This document shows, in pieces, positions 11,313 through 23,834 of a DNA stretch of 64,000 nt (position 1 is the first letter of the stretch; every line of letters starts with the position of its first letter). The stretch covers positions 24,151,763 through 24,215,762 of the forward strand of contig OX463844.1 of assembly GCA_949825065.1 (NCBI GenBank), in the 5' to 3' direction. The position numbers and the translations under genes are program-made. The notes under the pieces were generated by a model. It was not told the DNA's origin and did no database searches. It saw nothing but the letters and a program-made list of their open reading frames with translations. The stretch is from Odontocerum albicorne. Its lineage: Eukaryota > Arthropoda > Insecta > Trichoptera > Odontoceridae.

Positions 11313-13597
11313 TACACCATTATTGCAACATTTTAAATATTTTAACTTCATTTTAACATTCGGACATCAATTCATTGTACATATGTTTCTTTCATTCGGT
11401 AGCATGTGCCAGTCAACGGCAACATTTGAAAAGATATAGGAAATTGGGAGGTCAATTTGTTTGTGGAAGTTAGAAGTTGTGGGTGGGAACATTGTACCAT
11501 TAAATCCCTCCCTCTTGAAAAGAATACCCACCCTTTTCGGTTTTGCAGTCCTCCGGAGATTGACTTCCCATATCGGGTCCACAGGCGTTTCCGTTTAATG
11601 GGATCATTTTAGAAGTTTTTTAGCATTAGAACTACCATTTTTGTAAACTGATTTCTTCAATGTGACTATATAATTGTAGTACATGGCAAACGGTATCAAA
11701 TTTCTGTATTTTGTTTAAAAATTTTACTGAACACTTTTTGTATGCTTCATAATCTGACTTTTAAGAAGTTGCAACAATTTTTTCAAAATATGCTCTCTTT
11801 CATTTCAGTTTCTTACGTACCTGGAGTCGGGGTTGAAATATTGCTAGGGCTTTTGTCCACACCGTCGTTTGTTCGACGCCGCAGTTTTTAAATTGGATTA
11901 AACTATGTGAGGACATTCTTCCCATACTTTCTACCGACATTGTGTCATTAAAATTCATCCGATTTTTTTTTGTTTACTACAAAATGTATCGCCTTCTTCT
12001 TGACTTTCTTTTAAGAACATTGATTTTTTGTCAAATAATATATATAAATTACATTTTCATTAGATAGTACAAAGTGCATTTTTTTTTGTAAAGTAACTCA
12101 ATGCGTATATAAATCAATATTGTAAATTTGCAGATTTTACAGTACTTGTTAGCGTCCATTCTAATCCAAATTTATGCAATAATGACCAAGTCTTAATCCA
12201 GTATGGGATTCATTTATCAGGATTATCTTTTTAATCGAATGCAGAAAAATCTCGTATATCGTATTTTATCAAAAATGATATCTTATGTTTAAAACTACTT
12301 AATTATTACCAGCAAATCAAATGTGCTCATATAAATTGATTGTATGTTACATCGTTTTTAATCAACCTGAAAAAATAAACAATTTCACACGCATATGCCA
12401 CGCGACAGATGCCAAGCGGAATAAAAGAATTCTTCAATTGGAATGTACATTACCTAGGTTTATAAATTATTATGTGAAAAGAAGATTGGAAGAAATTTTA
12501 ACAAGAATACTTAACTGTATATTTAATTAAGTAAAATAAGCAAAATCGTTGCACGCTATAAAAATATTTTATAAATTTCATTGTTTAAACGAATTTAAAG
12601 CCATGACTTTGATGAATTATTGTTTAAACATAATGTTAAAATTAACGTAAAATAATTGCTGGTACATTTAAATATATGATTACGTGTACATTAAACGAAT
12701 ATGTGATCTAAATGTTTGGGACGTGATTTTTAAATGAAAACAAATAAAAAAAGGATGGTATAAAGCCAAATGACAAATCGACAAAAAAAAATCAATCAAC
12801 TAGTTAAATGTGTTGATCACTAATTAAAAGAAATCTAATATACCTTATGTAATCAACTAATTACTTATTTTACAAATCAATAATTGTATGCGGCCAACTG
12901 AAAAGTTTCACCACACTTCGTGGTAGGTCACAATATATTTTTAGTAAACCTCAAGTGTCAAAAATTAAAAAAATTTAACATTTAATATTTAGTCAAGTGT
13001 TTTGAAGAACTATGATCTAAGTTTGTCTCTTCTTATTGTAAGTGAAATATAATGTATCAAACAAAAAGAGTTGCGACATAGAGAACATTATTATATCTGT
13101 TTCAAAGATTCTCAATATTTACTACACAATGCTTCATTTCATTAATTTTCTTGAGATTATTTTGAAGGTTTTTTTCTCCCGCGACATAAATTGACGCTTA
13201 AATTCTAAACCATATTTGGAATGTAGAAATTGTTTGTAGTGTGGAAGGTTATAAATTAATCAAATATAAATATTATTAAAAGGAAATTCGAAACTCTTGT
13301 AATTATGATGTAAATAGAAAAGCAGCAGAAAAATAGAACAACTATTGCTCTAAACATGTTAATTAATATTCTATTGTTTATAATTATTTAATTTATTTTG
13401 TTTTGTTAACATCGAGTAAACTTGATCCATTTATTTTTATTTAGCCCTGTTTCAAATATACTTGTTTTAACTCGACGCAACTAGCTGCAGGTAATTTTAT
13501 TTAATTATAATAGTTTATTTAGCTAAATTCTACATAAAAATTAAGACTTACAAAATGTACCTATTGAAATTAAAGTTTTTCCGATACTCATTCACGA
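11313..13597. other. Long AT-rich non-coding stretch
   Basis: No gene, array or element recognised. 11440-11580 is somewhat GC-richer and contains weakly complementary segments (TGGGAGGTCAAT near 11447, ATTGACTTCCCA near 11560), too loose to call an element. Confidence 0.45.
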
Positions 13598-13835
13598 CTT
13601 CTGTGGCCTAGTTGGTAAGCCGCTCGACTTCCACTCGGATGTCTCGGCTGGAAGTCAAGCAAGCGTCTTACTAATGCCGAGTATGCGTAAAATGTTGATA
13701 TCTCTTTCAAGTACAGTAGTTTTACCTACACGTAGAATGGCTAAACCCGAAGGCTCGATTCCTGGGCAGATTACAATATTGTCTCCCGGTCGTCGTTTTT
13801 AATATGTTCGAATAACCAATCCGTAAATTTTAAAG
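13598..13835 (+). mobile_element. tRNA-derived SINE
   Basis: The head carries an excellent A-box (TGGCCTAGTTGGTAAGC at about 13603) and a B-box-like GGCTCGATTCC at about 13751, with an insertion between them. The 3' body (GATTACAATATTGTCTCCCGG, with the ATATGTTCGAATAACCAAT segment) matches the copy at 7555-7870. Confidence 0.6.
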
Positions 13836-16040
13836 GGTACCATACGAAAGAAAAGAACTCTTTTAAAAGTGTAGTCCGTTTTGTATGTTGAATATACGTG
13901 TAATTAGAATAGTTATTCTTATTCGATATCTAAACAAAACAATGTTGATCAATACTATTAACTGATACTTATACGAGTGCGTCCAATTGAGACGATGTAA
14001 AAATGAAAAGAAAATAAAATGTTTGAGAGTGTCAGCTTTCTACGTACATAATTCTCATCCATGCGGCAATCAATTTCTCTCAGAACATTCCGAGTGTCTT
14101 CCTTATCTGAACCGCTCTCATATGGACCTTACTCTGGGATTTTTAATGGAGGTAATTAAGGTGAATTCGAGGGGTGGCTGTGCCGGTATACGCTGGGGTG
14201 TGAACTGTGAACAGTGAACCGAGGACGGGGAGGTGAACGCCTTGCTGAGTGCGATTGGGGAGTAGGAAGGAATGTATGAAGAGTTGGAAAGATGCTTTCA
14301 TTTTATAGCGCCACTTCAACTACTGTATGATTCCACCTTGGTTATGTTCTCATCTACTGAAATTATTATGGGTATACGAGGATGCTAGCTATTTCTTTAA
14401 ATGGTGATATGATATTTGTGTAAGTTGTTCTGAAATTTGGAATAGTTTAAGGACATGTTTCAATTACTTTTCATTATGTTGTTAATAATATAGGCCATCT
14501 CTTGGTTCATTTTAATGGGATGAATAATATAACCAATCAATAGCGAGTATTTCAATTTATATGATTTTTATAATTATCGATAAAATTGATTATATTTTAT
14601 CAATGTATTTTCAAAACTACAGATTATTAGTATCATGTAGAAAAGAAGAGTGTTAACACATCAAATATCCTTCGTCACTTTGAAACTCACAATTTTGTGA
14701 ATAGAGTCAGTCACTTCACTAGGAATTCAGTGACGAAGTTAGTTCAATTATTTTTTTCTGTTTTCATTTTAAAACCACTTTTCAAGCATTCAGCTCAAAT
14801 ATTCATTTTATGTATTCACATATTTCACAAAGATATATCAGCTTTTATTTTTAATATCATATTTATACAATCATTCAACATATAAATAACAACAGCATCA
14901 GTTATCCAGTCACATACTTTTGCGGAGACTTTTAACAGTTCCTCATTTCTCTTCCTCTTGTCAAAATACCATTTGTTTGTATTATTTTTGAAAGTGCAAA
15001 GCGCGATATTGAATATATTTTAATTCTCTCTCGGGAATACATTTTAGACTGCTTTCACAAAAAAAAACTATACGCTCCTTCTCTCGAACAATGTACGAAT
15101 GTATGTCTCGTGGGGTCGGGTCTAGATTCATTGTCCCAACTCTTGTTATATGACAGCGTTCCTCCGCATTAATCAGAAGATTTAACTGTTGTATACTGAA
15201 TATGTAAATCGACATTTGATTAAAATTTAAATCAGTTAATTTTGAATCTTACACGAGAGATCCAAAGTAAATCCCTACGAATCACTTCGACAGATCGCTT
15301 CGTAATATAACAGTGATTTAACCAGTTTCTAATCAATTCAAATATATATAACAACTAGTAATCTAGTACATTTTTAGGTCATCCTTTGAATGCATACTCG
15401 TTGATTAATTCAGCATGTTGTTATATTTTAGAAAATACATTTGATTTCGATAAAAATAATTTCCACTTTCCAAAGCACTCAAATATCAAAGCTGCCTTTG
15501 TGATTGTACAGTTTTAATGCTTTTCTGCTCTTTAAAGTTTTAAGTATTTAGTTAATTAGACATTAGGTCAATGAAAAACAAAAAAAATCCGGTTTCATAG
15601 GGTTTGAAAGTGAATCCAAATAACCTCGCAAAAACGTTAAATATAAAGATTTATGTATATTAAAAACAAACAAATTTTTCCGTAGGTTTTTTTGTTTGGA
15701 TGACTATTTATTTGGTGAAGGATTATTGTTTTTTTAAAAAGATTATTGTACAATAGAATATTTTGAAATCGTTTACAAATGTTTATATTTCACTGTAAAC
15801 AAGTAACTTCCTAGCGACACGATCCGTATTGTTTTCTTTATCGTTGTATGTAATACAACCAATCGAGTTTACTGCCATATGGCAATCTCTTTCAATCAAT
15901 TTGAAATATGTTTTAGAGGCCATAAGCAAAAACCAAACTCGAAGTCTTTTTATAAATTGTACATCGACGAGTTGGAAAATAGGCGTTCTACTAACTACGC
16001 ACCTCCCATTGATGACTACGACTGCATTAACAACGGGTAA
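13836..16040. other. Non-coding stretch with a GC-richer patch and one shared repeat
   Basis: 14060-14280 is a GC-richer, non-repetitive patch. Around 14671-14738 CTTCGTCACT and its complement AGTGACGAAG flank a segment resembling 30042-30110, so a small interspersed repeat is likely. No gene recognised elsewhere. Confidence 0.45.
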
Positions 16041-16041
16041 A

Positions 16042-17925
16042 CACAACATGGAACATGCTAAAAGGAATTCTTATTCATAAGAAAGGAAATAAAAACGATC
16101 TGAAAAACTAGAGACCAATATCAATCTTACGCCAACCATATACAAAATATTTACAAAAATAATAACAAACAGGATACAAAATCACAAAGGAAGTGAGATA
16201 AAAATACGCAATGTCATCCAAACCCTTTGCAAGTATACTCGAAGAAATATTTAAAACCTTAAACTTAAGATATAGTGAATATCTCTTATTGATATTCGCT
16301 GATAATATCACACTTCTTTAATAAGTGAAACAAGGGAAGAACTAGAAAGAATGATACAGAAGCTAAATGAGGCCAGCAATCGAGTCGGCTTAAAAATGAA
16401 CCTCACTAAAACCAAAGTAATGTTCAACCAGTACACTCGTGCATCAACGAGACAAATTAAGATCGATGACGTAGTCTTAGAATAAGTCCCCCACTACATA
16501 TTTTTGAGACGGTAACTATCGGTAGGCGGTAATATGATCAATGAAATAAACAATAATAAAAGTGGGTTGGAGCGCATTCGGAAGAAACAACAGTCTTTTA
16601 GTTGTACTATATCTAAAAAGAAAAGTCTTTAATTAATGTATCCTCCCGGTATTCATATAAGGGTGTAAAATATGGAAGCTCAACTAAAAAATAATATGTA
16701 CACTTAACATTAGAACATATTGGATAAGATACGATTAACAAGAATAAAACTCCAAGATAGATGGGAGAGATCCGTTGCAAAACTTGTAGGCACCATATAA
16801 CCAAGGGAGATAAGAAGTCGCAAAAAGGGGAAATCTTTGAAAAATGGAATTAACTCAGCACCGAGTAGATCAAGACAGAAATCAATGAAAAAAATATATC
16901 ACACTTGTAATCCTTGGATATTTCATTCAGAATTTATTTATTGTTTCGATACTCTCAATCACTGAGACAGTTTTACGTGTACGTATCATTCTTTATTTTT
17001 AATTTTTCAAAATTTCTACCAAGTATATCATTAGGGTTAAAATCGAAGCATTATATGCTAAGAAAAAAAACATTAGGTGTCCTCCAAAGCTGAAGAGCAT
17101 ACAGAAAATAGAAGTAGCCAATGCCCTTATGACAAAACTTTCCGAGTCTACTTAATATACCAGGTGTACAAGAACCGCGAACATTCCCTCTCCGATAGTG
17201 ATTCACGTCCCCCTCTCCCATCCTTATCTACAATACGTAAATAAATTTATATTTTATTTATGCCCTCCACTACGCCATCCCTTTCCTTAATAATCCTTCT
17301 ACAAAGGAATATAAACATAAAACTTCCAGCACCCGAAAAGGAGTGTCATAGGGATGGAAAACCCGAAACTTAACAAAAATAAATAGCGCTCACCAGAAAA
17401 CGTCCTGGACAGGGCTACAGCAGCGGTCGTAGAAAGGAGGCTTAGATGCGGACACGAAGGATCAGCAATAATCTCCCAATATTCTCTCAGTACTTACGTA
17501 TGGACGTGAGATATGAACGCTCACAGTAAAAAACACACAGAAGCTCCAGACCGCACAGAGGGGCATGGAGATGTATGCTGGGATATACTCAAAGATATAT
17601 TAAACTTAACTCCTGGATTCCCAACAAACCAAAGATAGATGATATTATAAAGGTGTGCAAGAAGGTGAAATGGCAATAGGCAGGGTACATAGCCAGAATG
17701 TCAAATTCCCGATGGATATTCGAAATAATCCAGTGGTACACAAGAGGCACAAAGAGGCCCAGAAATGTACCCTAATTACGCTGGATGGATGAAATCAGGA
17801 AGCATGGCATTGTACCAACGAGCACAAAACCGAATTGTTTGGAGTCAACTCGGGGAGATCTTCATCCAGTAGTGGATCGACCCAAGTTGACAATGATGAT
17901 TTATAAATATATAATTTTAGTGTTT
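16042..17925 (+). pseudogene. Endonuclease/reverse-transcriptase non-LTR retrotransposon, heavily broken
   Basis: The intact protein would copy element RNA into DNA at a nicked target. Readable pieces in three frames, in order: HKKGNKNDLKN followed by a stop and RPIS (about 16075-16122); a join that skips most of the palm domain; PFASILEEIFKTLNLRYSEY (about 16220-16280); the catalytic box as FADN instead of FADD (16295-16306); LKMNLTKTKVMFNQYTRA (about 16390-16445); GLERIRKKQQSF; then, after about 570 unrelated-looking bases, VLTYG, QKLQTAQRGME (about 17525-17570), KIDDIIKV..KVKWQ (about 17630-17680) and RWMDEIRKHG (about 17780-17815). Many stops, frameshifts and one internal deletion make it non-functional. 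It resembles RTE-like elements, but the clade is not settled. Confidence 0.75.
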
Positions 17926-18573
17926 TCTTTAACCAAAATAATTCAAATATTATCAGTACAAAAAAATCTTATTTTTGCCAATATTTTCGGTATTTTCAAT
18001 CTTTGGATTATATTACGAACTAAAATATTAAAAAAAAATATGTAAAATTCTTCAATTTTATGAAATAAACCAACGATCATAATATCAATTAAAAAAATCT
18101 TCGTTTTTTTATTGCTTGTTCCAGAAAACGAATTTTCTATAAAAACAGAATCCGTAAAAGTGATGTTTATTGACATTATGGAAATAATCTATTACTGAAA
18201 ATTGAGCTGAAATTTTTCGCTTGTTCGTCCACGAATAGTCACGTCAGCGAAAAGTAGTTCGGTATTTCCGCTTGTTTATTCGCTATTTATTTACCTGAGG
18301 GGTTATTTATGCTGGCTATACGATTCTTATTTTTATTACAATGTTTATTACCTAAGATTTATATGCTGATATTGCCCTCATCAGTAAAATGTACTTTTCT
18401 TTCTTTTTAACCTCCTCGCTGTAGTAACAGGGTTAGATTTTATTTATTAATTGTTTCGTTCGCATGATACTTCTTGCATATGCGCCTTGGTGACACTAAC
18501 ATGTTTAAGAGTGTCAACAAGAAACCAAATTATTATAATAGTAATGGTCTATTACAGCAAGTATGTAATGACA
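17926..18573. other. AT-rich non-coding stretch
   Basis: Nothing recognised on either strand. Confidence 0.45.
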
Positions 18574-18795
18574 ACATCCGTAGCCAAGTTGATAAGACAC
18601 TTGTCTACCAGCCCAGGGGTTAAGGGCTAGATTCCCTTTGTAAATGTCGTTTAAAAAAATCATTCAGGTTTTTACTTGGCCTCTTCAGCATTTTTATAAA
18701 TGTTTTGAAGAGATTATCCATGGCAAGAAGTCTACTAGATTTTGTTCACACTATTCCCTCGTGTGACAATAAACAATCACTCAACTCACTCTTGT
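18574..18795 (+). mobile_element. tRNA-derived SINE
   Basis: The head reads CCGTAGCCAAGTTGATAAGAC, less one base at the end, with a B-box-like GGGCTAGATTCCCT at about 18626. Head spacing is close to a tRNA. The body runs to a CTCACTC-rich end near 18790. Same head family as 7555 and 13598. Confidence 0.55.
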
Positions 18796-19680
18796 GACGT
18801 TGCATAAATTATTGACTTGCAAGAACTCTAATTGATGTAATTTCACAGAAGTGCATCAAAACTATATTATCTAAGGGTTCGTTTATCGATTTCTCGTATT
18901 TAGGATAAATGGATTGAGTACTTTACTGGCTATCCGTCGTCGTATATGTTGATACTATTATCATGCGCCGAGAGGTAACAAATATCTCGTAGACTGACAA
19001 GTTATTTTTTGTTATCAGTCAATTTAGGTTATCTCTATTACTGAGAAACATGTTTCAGAATGCTTCTTCTAGCTAATAAGCCTCCTATTGGTCTTCCAAC
19101 ATCCGTGCAGTAGGATGATTTCATTCGAAAGACTGACTGAAATAACCAAGTGTGATTGTTCGATTCACGATTTAAAGGTGATTTAAACTTTAGGATCAGT
19201 GGATCTTAGTACATTACGCCTCTCAATAATAATGAAATCTTCTGAAGTGCATGGAGTTAAAAACATTATTTTCTACATTTTACGAAGAACATCTTGACCA
19301 ATTTTTTCGTCGATTTACAAAATGCACGGAGATAAAATGCAATTTATCGGTGTATCTCACTCATGCGAATTGTATTGAGGCACGTTTCGTGAACGAAAGT
19401 ATGTATGGATCCAGTGGGCTTACCGCTCCACTGGTTACCGGTTTACCATTGAACACCATTTGGCACCGGACACCAAATGGCGCGTGATCCCTCAGTACTC
19501 TTAACCATAGAAGTTTTTTCTCGGTTTTATAGGAATTCACCGTGCTGATTAAATCTTTGTTACATATATGTATTTAGATTCAAATATTTATTGAACAAAC
19601 ATTTTCAACAAAATTTTTTCATGAAAAGAAAGAATATCTCTGCGAAATAAGTTTGAATGAAAATTATGATATATTATTTA
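18796..19680. other. Non-coding stretch with two adjacent small hairpins
   Basis: Two perfect small inverted repeats sit side by side: CCAGTGG / CCACTGG (19411-19417, 19428-19434) and CCATTTGG / CCAAATGG (19456-19463, 19473-19480). They lie in a 78-codon frame that I do not recognise. Otherwise nothing. Confidence 0.4.
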
Positions 19681-19825
19681 TAGTTTAGGCATTAACACTG
19701 TGGAAGTTTAAAGACATTGTAACAACTTTAGCCTTACATTTTTTATTCCACTTAATTAATCCAACGGTATAACCCTACCAGTTTCAAGGTTTTCACTTCA
19801 TCATCAGAGGAGCACAAGCACTAGA
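19681..19825 (-). repeat. Foldback/retroelement-terminus repeat with hammerhead-like core (copy A)
   Basis: Shares TAGTTTAGGCATTAAC, TTTAAAGACATTGTAA and the TATAACCCTACC...TTTCAAGG block with the copies at 20729 and 22418. On the minus strand it contains CTGATGA (19801-19807), then a GAAAC (19781-19785), in the order and spacing of a hammerhead core (CUGANGA - stem II - GAAA). Flanking stems look weak. Possibly the end of a Penelope-like retroelement. Confidence 0.45.
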
Positions 19826-20214
19826 TTATGTTTCCAACATACATACATACTACCATGTCGTTTCCATGTCAGGGTAGGCAGTGAGTACATTGATACGTCT
19901 TCTTGACCTTCATATAACTCCGTCGGTTTCTTTGAAATGACATATTTTCAATGCCTTCTATAAGTACATAATATATTTTAAGGTCACCCCAAGGCTTTCG
20001 TTAATAATAATTTCGTGTATTTATTTAAGATGTGTCAATGAAAGTTTATTCTGTTACATAGAGATAGTGACTGATAGATATCGAATTCCCCAAAAAACTA
20101 AACATATCATCTGATCAAAAACCTGGTTTTGGTTTTTATTTCATGTACGAGTACATTTAACCCAATTACATGAAATAAGTAAAAAAAATAATAAATGATA
20201 AAAAAGTCTAAAAA
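19826..20214. other. AT-rich non-coding stretch
   Basis: Nothing recognised apart from a short ACATACATACATACT run near 19840. Confidence 0.45.
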
Positions 20215-20515
20215 AATCGCAATGACAACAGGAACAACGTTACTCATGCTTCGCTGTGAAGTGATTCAGTTACACATAGAAAGTGTATTAAGGAATTCGA
20301 CCATAAATGTATTCACCGAGATATAGAATATATTTATTTAAGAAAGCTTATTTAACAAGGTCATCCCGTGTTCGGTGATGCTCGGTTACTCGATTCGTAA
20401 ATATGACACCGAAAACAATCTTAATTTACGATGACGTAAATATGATATCGTTCGGTTCATTAGATAAAATGTTTGCCATTTTTCCTATTAGCAATTTTTA
20501 TATGTATACACAGGT
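20215..20515 (+). repeat. Interspersed repeat, about 300 bp, copy 1
   Basis: Shares a long, diverged co-linear match with 61200-61505. Common blocks include GTGAAGTGA.TCAGTT, CACCGAAAACAATCT, ACGATGAC.TAAAT and TT.GCCATTTTTCC..TTAGCAATTT. No coding frame and no terminal repeats were seen. The class is unknown. Confidence 0.65.
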
Positions 20516-20728
20516 GAGTTGATTTCTTTTAACGCTTGAGGAGTAATATCCAAGTGTACCCTTTGTGTTATAAAGCCATGTGTAAAATCCATAATTTTTA
20601 CAATAAAGGTGTGGCAGAAATCTTTTTTGAACTCTATCACCTATCAGGTATTTCTGGGTTCCTCTCGAGTTCAATATAATTGAGCCGTATTGTAATCTGC
20701 TGCGAACCAGTGAATTATAAAGAAATCT

Positions 20729-20828
20729 TTGTAATTTATTTTATCAAACACTGTTTATTCCACTTTTTGCAACAAAAAAAATTACAATGTCTTTAAACCT
20801 CCACAACGTTAATGCCTTAACTATAAAC
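20729..20828 (+). repeat. Foldback repeat family, copy B
   Basis: The left half (TTATCAAACACTGTTTATTCC, less one base) is followed directly by AATTACAATGTCTTTAAACC, that is, two oppositely oriented pieces of the repeat seen at 19681 and 22418. It lacks the hammerhead-like core. Confidence 0.6.
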
Positions 20829-22417
20829 AATATATAAAGACATCTCATAACAGCCACCATTAAATTCCCTAGGGACTCTTTATCACAAATTCCAACACTT
20901 GATTGGTAGATAAACGCATACTCAATATATAACTGACTGTATATTTACTTTTGAAAATGATGCCAAAGTTTTTGAAAGTATCAACACGTAAGTTGGGCTG
21001 ATTGCCGATAAAGTAACATATCTTTAGTACTGCTGACTTCCAACTCTTGAGAAAGCCATGAGCTTACATAAATATATGTCGAAGGCGTAAAATAATGAGT
21101 AGAAATAAATGCCTTGAAACGTAATTCTTGGTATTTTTCATAATAATGTATTACTGCCATTTTTATAGTGCTATTTTAGAACTAATACTCGTAGCTACTT
21201 CTAAAGAGATGACGTGGTTAATTATTCTATGACATTGCTAAATGCACCGAATTTTAATATTTTGAAAGCATCACTACTATAATAGTACCTGTCTATATAT
21301 TCAATGTTATGGATCTGCAATACTTAAAGATCCATAACATTGAATATATAACTGGAAACCGCGATAACATGATCCAGAACTTTGTATGAAATACTTCAAT
21401 ATGAGTATTTATTTCGGTATCTAATTATTTGTACCGTCGTTTCTTAAGGTGTGGGTTACGAAAATATAAATGACCCCCTGTACAAAAAGAGAATAACTCA
21501 TTTTTCTGAAAGAAAACGAACACGTTTATTTTACAACATTACAGTCCAAAGTCTATTCTAGTCTAGTCTAGATATTTTTATGTATTTTTTTCTTCAATAT
21601 TTACGTTTGTAAATTTATTCTATTATATAACCAGTGGTAGTGTATAATAGATAGCTTACGTAATGTAATCATAATCAAATTAAGCAATAAACGGTAACTA
21701 AGCACGTTGACATTCTTTTTCATGAAAAAAAATCATCAATATGATGGTTGCGTTTGTTTTTCGTTAAAAAGTTTGTCAATTCGTTTGCCGGATCTACATT
21801 AGAAAAACTCAAAAGCAAATTGCTTTAATGCAATAAACAGACGATTCCTGTATTTAGTTTTCTATTCAACGATATACGAAAAACCCTTTTCATTAAGATG
21901 TGCAAGTACAACATTTGTGCAACTACGTGCACATGCATCAGCAAGATATAATTTTTTTGCAGGATAGCCCACTTTCATTTCCCTGTGTTTTATTTATCTT
22001 GTTTTTTATTTACTATGTATACTTTTAATTAATTGTCATGTAGGTAAAGAAATAAATGAGATTTACACTTCTGAGTTTACGAAACGAAAATTAAATAGTA
22101 TTAGCAACATATCACAAATAAAAATCTGCAATTCAACGCAACAACCTATGATCAATATGATCCCTTACTTATTTCTCAATGTGTAACGATACTTTCTCAG
22201 ACTCAGTTATACCTTGAGAAACGAGACATTCCTTCAGTGTGTATCCCGTTAAGTATGGAGGTTCTTCTTGAATACATTTTGTAATAAAAAAATTAGAACT
22301 CGGAGATTGTTGTAGCCTATGGAAAATTATTCAATGAAAAATTATAACAAAATTTCTTCAATATCCTTATGGTTTGCCAAATAAATACTTGAAGACAGAA
22401 ATTGCTATTTATTGTTT
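20829..22417. other. AT-rich non-coding stretch (contains the 21294 hairpin)
   Basis: No gene or element recognised apart from the perfect hairpin listed separately. Confidence 0.45.
21294..21350. repeat. Perfect 23-bp inverted repeat with 11-nt loop
   Basis: Left arm 21294-21316 (ending AATGTTATGGATCT) is the exact reverse complement of right arm 21328-21350 (starting AGATCCATAACATT), with an 11-nt spacer. It is shorter than a typical animal pre-miRNA hairpin, and no transposon ends flank it. Confidence 0.9.
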
Positions 22418-22638
22418 ATAGTTTAGGCATTAACGTTGTGGAGGTTTAAAGACATTGTAATTTGTTACATCAAACACTATTTATTCCACTTTTTGTAACG
22501 GTATAACCCTACCGGTTTCAAGGCTTTCAGGCAGTCTTGTTTGTGCTCCCCTGAAGATGAGGTGAAAGCCTTGAAACCGGTAGGGTTATACTGTTACAAA
22601 AAGTGGAATAAACAGTGTTTGATAAAACAAATTACAAT
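22418..22638 (+). repeat. Foldback repeat family, copy C: long inverted repeat with hammerhead-like core
   Basis: Arms of about 75 bp (22454-22529 and 22564-22638) are near-perfect reverse complements, centred on a short spacer. The plus strand of the right half carries CTGAAGA (22551-22557), a small stem-loop (AGG...CCT), GAAA and then CCGGTA, matching the order CUGANGA - stem II - GAAA - short stem III - UH of a hammerhead ribozyme. The short ACCGGT palindrome is the kind of minimal stem III reported for retroelement hammerheads. The left flank TAGTTTAGGCATTAACG is shared with copies A and B. Confidence 0.6.
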
Positions 22639-23139
22639 TGATATTTATATGAGAAATGCTGTTCCCGGGATTAGTCATGATATATAAAAGTTCTATGATA
22701 TATACGAGTATATTGAAAATTAATATGTCAGCTTATAAAAGCGATTCAATTAGCTTATATGTAAAATTAGTTTCATATTTTAATAACTGAACACCTAGTT
22801 CTCATTAAATTAAATAACCATTCGAAGAGGTTAAGAGTAATGAAATACGTGAACTTAGTAAAATAGTTATTTTAGATTAAATGCCCTTATTTTAAGCTTT
22901 GTCGAAAAAAAAAGTTTACTCGAAAGTAAAAAATCTTTTAATTTATGTGAAGGAATGTATTAGTGTAATTTCAGGTCGTTATTTCAAACTTTTCCTGTAA
23001 CTTACAATGTTATTTCTTACGACCGATTGAGTAGTATACTTAGTTCATGCTAACAAAGAAAAATCACAAGTATTTTTGTTTTTCGTTTACAGAATAGTTT
23101 ATCTTTAGTTTTTTTTCTTACTTTTTTATGTCAAATGGA
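22639..23139. other. AT-rich non-coding stretch
   Basis: Nothing recognised. Confidence 0.45.
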
Positions 23140-23405
23140 TCAGCTCATGTGAGACGCCGATACGAGTATACTACGTGTGTGTAATATGGCCAAGGAAGAA
23201 GTGTAATTTTATAAACCCTCCATTTCTCCCGCCAAAATTGATTGGACCTCGTCACGGCACCGGTGGATGGCGTTCGTGTCGCGGTGTGAAAATTAAAAAA
23301 GGCCACAAATAAGGCTGCACACGGGTCCTGACACGTTTTCACGCGAACTAAATTAGCTCGGTGGGTTGACGTGTGAGCGGGCCGATAAATTATTTAGCCT
23401 GCGAG
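23140..23405. other. GC-richer non-repetitive patch
   Basis: A CpG-containing segment (for example GGCACCGGTGGATGGCG near 23255) stands out from AT-rich flanks and shows no similarity to the repeats in this window. The 65-codon minus frame over it is not recognised. It is a candidate conserved non-coding or regulatory element on composition alone. Confidence 0.3.
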
Positions 23406-23834
23406 CCTTTATTATTATGAGCTATGTTTGTTGTGTGGATTTTGTGAGAATCGCTCAGTCATCGCTAAATAGATGAGGATTTTAGTTTTAATCAAGGCAT
23501 TATTCTTACCCCTGAATAAAATGACTCTATTGAAATGGTAGCGTGTGTGTTATATTCACATACAATATATAATCGTGAATATAATTTATCTCTATAAATG
23601 TATCCTAGTGGTAGTGTTTTGCTTTTTTTTAGTTATATTTTTTAAATGCAATTTTTGAAATTTTCTTTGACTTAATTTTTTGACATACTCGAATATGTAC
23701 GAGTACATTTGAGTTTATTATACTATAGTTTAAGTATATTATAGTTTTATACTATATTTTATCAGATAATTCTTTATTTCAGAGGTTTTTAAAGGGTAAG
23801 CTTCGACATCCTGGGTTCCAACTATTAATTACTA

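Noticed and set aside
11027..11356. ORFs of YIYIYI with unknown residues
   Set aside because: They are translations of the TA microsatellite and the N gap.
11440..11580. Imperfect foldback (TGGGAGGTCAAT / ATTGACTTCCCA)
   Set aside because: Only short pieces pair, with unequal spacing; not distinguishable from chance.
12321..12530. 69-residue ORF
   Set aside because: AT-driven composition, no family resemblance, no neighbouring exon signals.
21294..21350. microRNA precursor
   Set aside because: A perfect 23-bp stem with 11-nt loop is shorter than typical animal pre-miRNAs and has no lower stem; left as a hairpin.
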